Shown: positions 55,285-62,698 of the stretch, piece by piece
Position numbering within the stretch: position 1 is the stretch's first letter
Layout: each line of letters begins with the position of its first letter
NCBI GenBank assembly: GCA_046350655.1
Contig: JAXMAB010000005.1
Coordinates: forward strand, 558,001 to 622,000
DNA from: JAEUHO01 sp046350655
GTDB taxonomy: Bacteria > Planctomycetota > PLA2 > JAEUHO01
DNA: 64,000 nucleotides
Direction: 5' to 3'
Program-made: the position numbers and the translations under genes
Notes under the pieces: generated by a model
Database searches by the model: none
Told to the model about the DNA's origin: nothing
Seen by the model: the letters and a program-made list of their open reading frames with translations, nothing else

Positions 55285-56070
55285 ATGACCGCCCGTCCCC
55301 GCCCCGCGGCCCTCCTCGCGACCCTTGGCCTCGCGGCCCTCTGCGCCTGCGGCGACGACGCCCCGACGTCGAAGCCCGCTCCGGCCAGGACCGGCGCACC
55401 GGTCGCCGCGCCGGCGGCCCCCGCGCGCACCTACGTCGACCGCACGGCCCCCGCCAGCGACCCCGTCCTCGCGGAACTGCAGCAGAAGATCGCGGCCGCC
55501 CGGGCCCAGGGCCGCCTCGACACGACGAAGCCCGACTGGCGCTCCGGCGGCGTCCCGATGCGCCTCCCGCAGAAGCCCGCCGCGGCCTTCGACGCCGCGA
55601 AGGCCTATCGCCTCGTCCTCGAGACCGACGCCGGCGCGCTCGTCTTCAAGCTCTGGCCCGCGAAGGCGCCCAAACACGTCGCCAACGCCCTATACCTCGC
55701 GTTGCTGGGCTTCTACGACGACACCGTCCTCTACAAGGTCGCCCCCGGGAAGGTCGTCGAGGGCGGGTGCCCCGTCGGCGACGGCCTCGGCTCTCCCGGC
55801 TTCGCGCTCGAACCCGAGCCGGGCGAGGCCGGACAGAACGCCCATGCGCGCCGCGGCCTGCTCGCGAGCACCGGGATCGGCGGCTCGACCGACGACAGCA
55901 AGTTCCGCATCCTCCTCGCCCCCGACCCGAGCCTCGACACGCTCTCCACCGTCTACGGCGAGCTGGTCGAGGGCGACGACGTCTTGAAGGCCCTCGAGGC
56001 CCTCGGCGGCGAAGGCGGCCGCCCGACGAAGCGCGTCGTCGTGAAGCGCGCGGAGATCGAGGTCAAGTAG
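55285..56070 (+). CDS. Cyclophilin-like lipoprotein, catalytic Arg replaced
   Basis: 261 residues. The signal peptide ends in LCAC (about residues 19-22), then a Pro/Ala spacer. The C-terminal 165 residues are cyclophilin-like: GALVFKLWPAKAPKHVANALYLALLGFYDDTVLYKV (the usual FHRV reads LYKV, so the catalytic Arg is Lys and the Phe is Leu), EGGCPVGDGLGSPGFALEPE, and a TGIGGSTDDSKFRILLAP segment for the usual SQFFI. It may fold as cyclophilin but be poorly active, serving as a binder or chaperone on the membrane surface. It stands alone between the two giant IPT genes, divergent from gene 1. A TAGGCT at about 55246 is the only promoter candidate seen. Confidence 0.8.
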   Translation: MTARPRPAALLATLGLAALCACGDDAPTSKPAPARTGAPVAAPAAPARTYVDRTAPASDPVLAELQQKIAAARAQGRLDTTKPDWRSGGVPMRLPQKPAAAFDAAKAYRLVLETDAGALVFKLWPAKAPKHVANALYLALLGFYDDTVLYKVAPGKVVEGGCPVGDGLGSPGFALEPEPGEAGQNAHARRGLLASTGIGGSTDDSKFRILLAPDPSLDTLSTVYGELVEGDDVLKALEALGGEGGRPTKRVVVKRAEIEVK

Positions 56071-56095
56071 GCCGCCGCGAGACGGGGGCGTCCGA

Positions 56096-56272
56096 GGCTC
56101 TGTCTGAAAAGCGCTCCTGCTGCGCCCGCGCGGCGCCGGGCTGCGGGGAGGCATGCTCGGCGAAAGGGCTCCTCATCGGGTCCAGAACCCGTCTCCGGGC
56201 CCTTTCGCCTCCGCCGCCTGCCCTCGCCTCGGCCCACGCGGGCTCGCGACGGAGCAGATTTCAGACAGAGCC
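56096..56272. mobile_element. MITE-like element B1 (177 bp)
   Basis: The left end GGCTCTGTCTGAAA (56096-56109) and the right end TTTCAGACAGAGCC (56259-56272) are perfect 14-bp inverted repeats. The interior has a hairpin with GAAAGGGC...GCCCTTTC around CGGGT-CCAGA-ACCCG. No coding frame. It is followed after 2 bp by a nearly identical copy. No transposase is nearby, so it would depend on one elsewhere in the genome. Confidence 0.75.
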
Positions 56273-56274
56273 TT

Positions 56275-56451
56275 GGCTCCGTCTGAAAGGCGCTCCTGCT
56301 GCGCCCGCGCGGCGCCGGGCTGCGGGGAGGCATGCTCGGCGAAAGGGCTCCTCATCGGGTCCAGAACCCGTCTCCGGGCCCTTTCGCCTCCGCCGCCTGC
56401 CCTCGCCTCGGCCCACGCGGGCTCGCGACGGAGCAGATTTCAGACAGAGCC
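56275..56451. mobile_element. MITE-like element B2 (177 bp), tandem copy
   Basis: Same length and nearly the same sequence as B1; differences seen are a T-to-C change in the left inverted repeat (GGCTCCGTCTGAAA) and one A/G difference just inside it. The right end TTTCAGACAGAGCC is at 56438-56451. The direct tandem, separated by TT, implies a recent duplication or unequal recombination. Confidence 0.75.
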
Positions 56452-56778
56452 TGGACCGGGCCCCGAACGTCGGGAACCGCGGCCCGTGCGGGGGTACGCG
56501 AGGCCCGCCGGCCTCCGCGAGACGGCGCGCTCCGAGCCCCGAGGTCGTGGCCCGCGCACTCCCGCGCGCGGCGAGTCGCGTGACGCCCGCGACCGCCCGT
56601 CGCGCAGCGCGCGGCCGCGACACCGCACCCGGAGGGCGCAACCCGAGCGCCCACGACGGCGAACGGGCCTCGCGTCCCGAAGCGCCCGACCGTCCCGACG
56701 ACGACCCGCCCCCAAAGACCGCGGGCGGCGAGGCTCGCGCCCCGCCGCCCGCGATGGAGGACCGGAGGTCCGCGACGG
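56452..56778. repeat. Noncoding tail region of IPT gene 2 with a motif pair
   Basis: About 330 bp between B2 and the stop of the second IPT gene. It contains a reverse motif copy ACGCGAGGCCCG (56496-56507) and a forward copy CGGGCCTCGCGT (56664-56675), 167 bp apart, like the pairs near 14.5 and 39.5 kb. A short GGACC-GGA-GGTCC hairpin lies near 56760. No gene. Confidence 0.5.
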
Positions 56779-59700
56779 TTACGGCGACGTCGTCGCGCCG
56801 TTCACGCCGCCGACGGTGGCCACCGCGGCGCCGCTGTTCGCGTTCGTCGTGGTGTTGAAGGCCTGCACCGTGCCGTTGGCGAGCACGAGGTAGCCGCGGT
56901 TCAGCGTCGAGCAGATCGCGAGATCCGTCGGCACGGCCGCAACCGCCAGGTTCGGGCCGATGTTGGCCAGCGAGACGTTGTTGAACGCCTGGACGTTGTT
57001 CGTCGGCGCCGCCATGTAGACGAACACGCGGCCGGCCGACGGGTCGACGTTGACGACGCCCGACGGGTTGGTGCCCGCGACGAACGTCGCGACGTTCTCG
57101 ATGACGCTGAGCTCCGAGAGGTCGCGCGCCTCGAGGTAGTCGTTGTCACCGGCCGCCGCGTCCGCGTCGTCGTACGTGAGGTACGCGAGGCCCGCGTTCG
57201 GGTCGACGGCGAGGCCGCCCGTCCAGTTGGCGGTGTTGGCGCCCGTCGTGCCCGCGCCACGGTTCGGGACCGGGATCACCGTGCCGACGCTACCCGAGAG
57301 GGTCGCGTCGTAGACGTCGATCTGGTCGGCCCCGGTGCCCGCCACGAGGACCGGCACCAGCATCCGGTCGTTCACCGAGTCCCACACGATGCGGCCCGTC
57401 AGGGCGCCGCCGCCGGGGACCGAGGCGGTGAACGTGCGGATCACCTGGTTCGTGAAGAGGTCGATCACCGACACCGTGTTGTTGGCGACGTTCGCCGTCC
57501 ACGCGCGGTGGTTCTTGGTGTCGATCGCGATGCCCGTCGGCGTGCCCGCGATCGCGATGCTCGTCGCGTTGAGGACCGGCGCCGGGGTGCCGGCGACCGT
57601 GCCCGCGCCGAGGTCCACGTAGCGGACCGTGTTGGTCGCGCCGGTCGTGACGTAGACGCGGTTCAGGTACGCGTCGAACGCGCCGCCGAGCGCGCCGGCC
57701 GTGGCGAACGGCGAGCCCGCGACCGCCGTCGGGGCGCCGCCGCCGGCCTTGTCGAGGACGTGGATGTTGCCGCCGCCGGTGACCGCGATGCGCGAGACCG
57801 TGCGGAAGTAGGAGGTGGTCGTCGTGTTGGTGCACGAGCCGTCCTCGAACTCCGCGCGGACGCTGACCGTCGGGATCGTGTTGGCGACGTCGTTCACCGC
57901 CGGCGCGACGCCGACGATGGTCGTGGCGCTCGTGATCGTGCCGGGGACGACGGCGAACGCCGACGTGCCGCCCTGGAACGGCGTGCCCGCCGCGACCGAG
58001 AAGCGGACGTTGACCGTCGCGCCGACGGGCCCGAAGGCGTTGACGCCGCCGAGACCGGTGATCGCGAACGGCTGGCCCGCGTAGGCCAGGTTCTGGACCG
58101 GGAACGCCGTCGCCGGCGTCGCGCTCACCTGCGGCGCGTTGTACGTGATCGCGCTGGCGAGCACGTCGCACGAGCCGTCGGGGAAGAGCACGCGGACGTC
58201 CGCGGTGGCCGTGGCGATGCCGCAGAGCGTCGCGGCCGGCAGGCCGAACTGCACGCTGTTGGCGGCGTTGACCGTGCCGGCGACGTCGATCGTGCCGGCG
58301 GTGCCGTCCGCGAAGATCGACTGGGCCGAGGTCAGGCGCACCGTGACGACGGAGCCGGTCGCGGCGCCGCCGAAGTTGGTGCCGGTGACCGTCATCAGCG
58401 TGCCGGCGCCCGTGAGGGCCGACTGCGACGACGGCGGGGCCGCAGCGTTGACCGTCGTCAGGATCGGGCCCGTGTAGGTCAGCGTGCCGGCCGCCGTGAC
58501 GACGCAGCCGTTGGCGAGGACCACCGAGACGGTGGCCGTCGTCGTCGCGTTGTCACCGCAGAGCAGCGCGCCCGGCGTGTTCGCGATGGCGATCGCCGTG
58601 CCCGCGCCGTTGACCGTGCCGACCGTCTCGGCGGCGGCCGACGAGCCGCCCTCGAACGGGGTGCCGGCGGCCGCGACGAAGCGGACCGTGACCACCGCAT
58701 TCGGCGGGAAGTTCGTGACCGTCAGGTTGGTCGCGACCGGGCCGATGGCGTCCACCGTCGTCGGCGCGGCGACCGTCGCGGTCGGGGCGTTGTAGGTGAA
58801 CGCCGGGGCGGCGATCACGCAGCCGGACGCGTTCGGGTTGCCGAACTCGACCGACAGGCTCGCGGCCGTCGTGGCGCACGTCGTCGCGATCGGGATCGCG
58901 ACGTTGTTGATGGCGCCGGCGGCGCCGCCGGTCGTGACCGACGTGAACTGCTCGAACGTCGTGGACGTGCCGCCCGCGAAGATCGGCGTCGCGGCCGACC
59001 AGTGCAGGACGACCGGCGTGCCCGCGGGCGGGAAGTTCGTGCCGGTGATGTTCGTCGTGCCCGGGTTGAAGGCCGGGCCGTTCGTGCTGGAGAGCGTCGT
59101 GACCGTCGGGGCGGCCCACGTCACGAACGCGACCGGCGAGTCGGCGCACGCGCCGTTCGGGAACACGACGCGGGCCTGGGCCGTCGTCGCCGCGCACACG
59201 CGGCCGATCGGCAGGGCGGTCGTGATCGTCGTGGTGCTCGTCACCGTGCCGGACACCGTGACCTGCGAGTTCGTCCCGTCGTCGAAGATCGGGTTCGTCG
59301 CCGTGTACCGGATCAGGACCTGCGCGCCGGTGGGCGCGAAGTTGGTGCCGGTGATCGTGTACGGGTTCGGCGCGCCCGGCGTCAGCGTCAGGATCGTCGC
59401 CGGGGCGAGGTTGTTCGTCGTGACCGTCGGGGCGACGAACGTCAGGCCGTTCGGCGTCACGAGCGTGCACGAGCCGTTCGCGAGGCGCACGCGCACGTCC
59501 GCGACGACGTTGGTCGTGCAGGTCGAGGCGAGCGGCGAGAAGAACGTCACCGAGGTGCCGCCGGCGCCGACCGTGCCGGTCACCGTGATCTCCGACGACG
59601 ACGCGTTCATGAACGGCGTCGAGGTCGGGGGCGTGCCGGAGATCGAGAGGACGACCTGGGCGAGCGAGCCGACGGTGCCGAAGCCGGTGCCGTTGATCGT

Positions 59701-62493
59701 CACCTGCGTCTGGATCGTGGCGGGGACGCTGTTCGGGACGATCGAGGTGATCGTCGGGGCGGCGGGCGTGAGGGCACCCGTCGAGGTCGCGCACGAGCCG
59801 CCGTAGAAGGTGACGCGGACGTCCACGGCCGGCGGCGTCGCGCCGCACACGATGGCCGCGGGGGTCACGCCGGTGACCGTGTTGAGCGCGGTCACCACGC
59901 CGGTGACGGTCGTCTCGACCAGCGAGCCGTTGCCGAAGATCGGCGTGTTGCCCTGCGCGGTGAACGTCACCTGGGCGATCGTGCCGACCGGCGCGAATCC
60001 GGTGCCGACGATCGTGAACGCGACCGGCGTCGGGCCGAAGCCGACCGCGGTCACCGAGGTGATCGCGGGGGCGACGTACGTGAACGCGGCCGTGTTCGAC
60101 GACTGGCTGCCGTCCTGGAAGATCACGCGGGCCGTGCCGGCCAGCGTCGTGACCGCCGGGTTGCCGCAGAGCGCGGCGAGCGGCGAGGCGTTGCCGGTGA
60201 TCGTCGTGGCGTTCGTGACGGTCGCCGGGACCTCGAACGAGCTCTGCGTGCCGTTGCCGAACGGGGTGCCGGTCGTCGCCGTGAAGCGGACCGCGACCTC
60301 GGAGCCGACCGGACCGAAGTTGGTGCCGGTCAGCGTGAAGCCCGTCTGGTTGGCCGAGAAGAGCGTGCCGCCCGTCGGGGTCAGCGTCGTCAGCGTCGGG
60401 GCCGTGTACGTGATCACGTTGGCGGCCGACGTGACGCACGCGCCGTTCGCGAGGACGATCTGTACCGAGGCGCTACGGTTCACCGTGTTCGGCGAGACCG
60501 TCGCGTGCGGCGGGATCACCGTGACCTGCGTGCCCGTGGCGTTCACGACGCCGGGCTGGGCCGGGCTGACGCGCTGCGTGCCGTCGCCGAAGAGCGGCGG
60601 GCCGGCCGGGTCGGAGACGAAGAACACCTGCACGACGCCGTTGAGCGGCGCGAAGCCCGTGCCCTGGATCGTGATCGCGACGGGGTTGCTCGACGGGACG
60701 GCCAGCGGCGCCGGGGCCCCGTTGAACGTCGTGATCGTCGGCGCGTTGTAGGTCAGCAGGTTGGCGGCCGTCTGGCACGAGCCGTTCTGCAGGGTGATGC
60801 GGACGTTGACCGTCTCGCTCGCGACGCCGCAGAGGCTGGCCGACGGGAGCGTGCCGGTGATCGTCGTGGCCGACGCGACCGTGCCGAGGACCGCGACCTC
60901 GGTCGTGCTGCCGTTGCCGAAGATGTTGAGGCCGTTCGACGACGTGAAGCGGACCTCGACCGGCGAGCCGACCGGGCCGTACGTGGCCGTGGCGCTCGTG
61001 ATCGTGAAGGTCGTGTTCGGCGCCGTCGGGTAGGCGTTCGAGACGTTCGGGGCGATCGAGGTGATCGTCGGGGGGTTGAACGTCAGGTAGTTGGCCGCGC
61101 TGTCCACGCAGGCGCCGCCCGCGGGGGCGAAGACGCGGACCGTCGCGTTGACCGCGGCGGTGCAGGCCGTGACGAGCGGGGTGGTGACGTTGACGGTGTT
61201 CACCGTGCCGCCGACGACGCCGGGGACGTCCTCGAAGGCGGACGTGCCGTCGTCGAAGATCGAGGCGCCGTTGGCCGCGATGAAGCGGACGATGAGCGGC
61301 GAGCCCGCGGGGCCGAAGTTCGTGCCGGCGATCGTGATCGCCGTCGGGATGGCGCCCGGGATCGGGGCCTGCGCGCCGGTGATCGTCGGGGCGGCGAAGT
61401 TCAGGAAGCCGGCGGCCGTCTGGACGCACGACGAGCCGTAGGGCGAGATCACGCGGATCGCGGACGTGCGCGACGCGATGCCGCAGACGGCGGCGAGCGG
61501 CGTCGTCAGGGTCAGCGTCTGGGCCGGGCCCGCGCCGCCGACGAGGGCCGGGATCGAGATCGTCTGCTGGGTGCCGTCGCCGAACAGCGGGAAGTTGTTG
61601 TCGGCGATGAAGCGGACCGTCGCCTGCGTGCCGGCGGGGCCGAAGTTCGTGCCGTTGATCACCCAGCCGTTCTGCTGGACCGCGGCCGGGATCGGGTTGA
61701 GCGAGACGGTCGTGACCGTCGGGGCGGCGAAGTTCACGAAGCCGGCCGGCGTGGGCAGCGTGCAGCAGCCGTCCGGGAAGAAGACCTGGACGCTCGCGCC
61801 GATCTGGGCGACGTCGCAGACCGTCGCGATCGGGGTGATGCCGGTGATCGTGTTGGCGTCGACGACCGTGCCGACGACGTCGGCGAAGTTCTTCGTGCCG
61901 TCCTTCCACAGGAGGGCGCCGTTGTCGCCGGTGAAGCGCACGGTGGCCGGGCCGCCGACCGGGCCGAAGCCCGTGCCGGTGACCGTGAAGGGGGTCGGGA
62001 GGGCGGCCGGGATCGGGTTCGGGGTGATCGACGCGATGGTCGGCGCGTTGATCACGACCGTGAACACGCCGGTGGACGTCGCGAAGACGCCGCTCTCGAG
62101 CATCACGTCGATCTCGCACGTCACCGCGGCGACGCCGCAGATGACGATGGGCGGCGTGAAGCCGGTGATCGTCGTGTCGCTCGTGACGGTGGCGGTGACC
62201 GAAGCGCGGTCCGACGACCCCGCGGCGAACGGGAAGTACCCGGCCGGCGCGATGGCGCGGAACGTCACGGTCGCCGTCGTCCCCGAGACGGTCTCGAAGT
62301 TCTGGCCGGTGATGGTGAAGGCGTGCGGACCGCAGCCCTGCATCGGGTTCGGCGCGATCGACGTGAGGACGATCTGTCCGTTCCCGTTGCCCTGCGAGAA
62401 CCCGTCACCGCCGCCGCTCCCGCCGCACGCCGTGAGGGCGGAAGCCCCGAGCACGGACAAGACGGCAGCCAAGGCGTGTGCAAAACGACCCAT
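56779..62493 (-). CDS. Giant IPT/TIG-repeat lipoprotein 2
   Basis: 1904 residues. ATG 62493 lies 7 nt after a GGAGGT ribosome-binding site; the ATG upstream includes that site and is rejected. The lipobox-like LTAC is at about residues 20-23. About 17 IPT/TIG-type units follow, with the same strands and Cys pair as in gene 1. The first units (IAPNPMQGCGPHAFTITGQNF, PPIVICG) align with gene 1's first units, so the two are paralogues. The C-terminal 350 residues have YVTN-like propeller strands (LNRVYVTTGATNTVRYVDLG, NHRAWTANVANNTVSVIDL, AGLAYLTYDD), ending in ATTSP. A surface lipoprotein with a repeat stalk and propeller head is likely. Confidence 0.9.
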   Translation of the reverse strand: MGRFAHALAAVLSVLGASALTACGGSGGGDGFSQGNGNGQIVLTSIAPNPMQGCGPHAFTITGQNFETVSGTTATVTFRAIAPAGYFPFAAGSSDRASVTATVTSDTTITGFTPPIVICGVAAVTCEIDVMLESGVFATSTGVFTVVINAPTIASITPNPIPAALPTPFTVTGTGFGPVGGPATVRFTGDNGALLWKDGTKNFADVVGTVVDANTITGITPIATVCDVAQIGASVQVFFPDGCCTLPTPAGFVNFAAPTVTTVSLNPIPAAVQQNGWVINGTNFGPAGTQATVRFIADNNFPLFGDGTQQTISIPALVGGAGPAQTLTLTTPLAAVCGIASRTSAIRVISPYGSSCVQTAAGFLNFAAPTITGAQAPIPGAIPTAITIAGTNFGPAGSPLIVRFIAANGASIFDDGTSAFEDVPGVVGGTVNTVNVTTPLVTACTAAVNATVRVFAPAGGACVDSAANYLTFNPPTITSIAPNVSNAYPTAPNTTFTITSATATYGPVGSPVEVRFTSSNGLNIFGNGSTTEVAVLGTVASATTITGTLPSASLCGVASETVNVRITLQNGSCQTAANLLTYNAPTITTFNGAPAPLAVPSSNPVAITIQGTGFAPLNGVVQVFFVSDPAGPPLFGDGTQRVSPAQPGVVNATGTQVTVIPPHATVSPNTVNRSASVQIVLANGACVTSAANVITYTAPTLTTLTPTGGTLFSANQTGFTLTGTNFGPVGSEVAVRFTATTGTPFGNGTQSSFEVPATVTNATTITGNASPLAALCGNPAVTTLAGTARVIFQDGSQSSNTAAFTYVAPAITSVTAVGFGPTPVAFTIVGTGFAPVGTIAQVTFTAQGNTPIFGNGSLVETTVTGVVTALNTVTGVTPAAIVCGATPPAVDVRVTFYGGSCATSTGALTPAAPTITSIVPNSVPATIQTQVTINGTGFGTVGSLAQVVLSISGTPPTSTPFMNASSSEITVTGTVGAGGTSVTFFSPLASTCTTNVVADVRVRLANGSCTLVTPNGLTFVAPTVTTNNLAPATILTLTPGAPNPYTITGTNFAPTGAQVLIRYTATNPIFDDGTNSQVTVSGTVTSTTTITTALPIGRVCAATTAQARVVFPNGACADSPVAFVTWAAPTVTTLSSTNGPAFNPGTTNITGTNFPPAGTPVVLHWSAATPIFAGGTSTTFEQFTSVTTGGAAGAINNVAIPIATTCATTAASLSVEFGNPNASGCVIAAPAFTYNAPTATVAAPTTVDAIGPVATNLTVTNFPPNAVVTVRFVAAAGTPFEGGSSAAAETVGTVNGAGTAIAIANTPGALLCGDNATTTATVSVVLANGCVVTAAGTLTYTGPILTTVNAAAPPSSQSALTGAGTLMTVTGTNFGGAATGSVVTVRLTSAQSIFADGTAGTIDVAGTVNAANSVQFGLPAATLCGIATATADVRVLFPDGSCDVLASAITYNAPQVSATPATAFPVQNLAYAGQPFAITGLGGVNAFGPVGATVNVRFSVAAGTPFQGGTSAFAVVPGTITSATTIVGVAPAVNDVANTIPTVSVRAEFEDGSCTNTTTTSYFRTVSRIAVTGGGNIHVLDKAGGGAPTAVAGSPFATAGALGGAFDAYLNRVYVTTGATNTVRYVDLGAGTVAGTPAPVLNATSIAIAGTPTGIAIDTKNHRAWTANVANNTVSVIDLFTNQVIRTFTASVPGGGALTGRIVWDSVNDRMLVPVLVAGTGADQIDVYDATLSGSVGTVIPVPNRGAGTTGANTANWTGGLAVDPNAGLAYLTYDDADAAAGDNDYLEARDLSELSVIENVATFVAGTNPSGVVNVDPSAGRVFVYMAAPTNNVQAFNNVSLANIGPNLAVAAVPTDLAICSTLNRGYLVLANGTVQAFNTTTNANSGAAVATVGGVNGATTSP

Positions 62494-62653
62494 GAGAAGC
62501 ACCTCCACCGCGAACGCGGCCCAGCAACCCGGGGCGGACTATACGGACGGCCCCGGGTCGATTCAAGGCAGGTCGGGGGGGCGTTTCGATCGCGGTCGTG
62601 CGCGCGCATGGTGTGCGTCGCAAGGCATCGAGGTCGCGGTCGCGTGCGTGGGG

Positions 62654-62665
62654 ACGCGAGGCCCG
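62654..62665 (-). repeat. Iterated motif copy before the last gene
   Basis: ACGCGAGGCCCG on the + strand, 34 bp before the ATG at 62699. A facing copy (63091-63104) lies inside that gene. The 205-bp gap after IPT gene 2 is otherwise unremarkable. Confidence 0.6.
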
Positions 62666-62698
62666 CTGCGCCGCGATGTGGCACCATGCGGCCCGCCC

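Noticed and set aside
45365..55288. Long + strand open frame of over 3300 codons opposite the first IPT gene
   Set aside because: Its translation is almost only Arg, Ala, Gly, Asp, Val and His. That is the mirror of GC-rich third positions in the real gene, and it shows no domains. It is a shadow frame.
56096..56451. Tandem 177-bp repeats as a CRISPR array or riboswitch pair
   Set aside because: There are only two units, no short repeat/spacer pattern and no cas genes. Perfect terminal inverted repeats fit a mobile element better.
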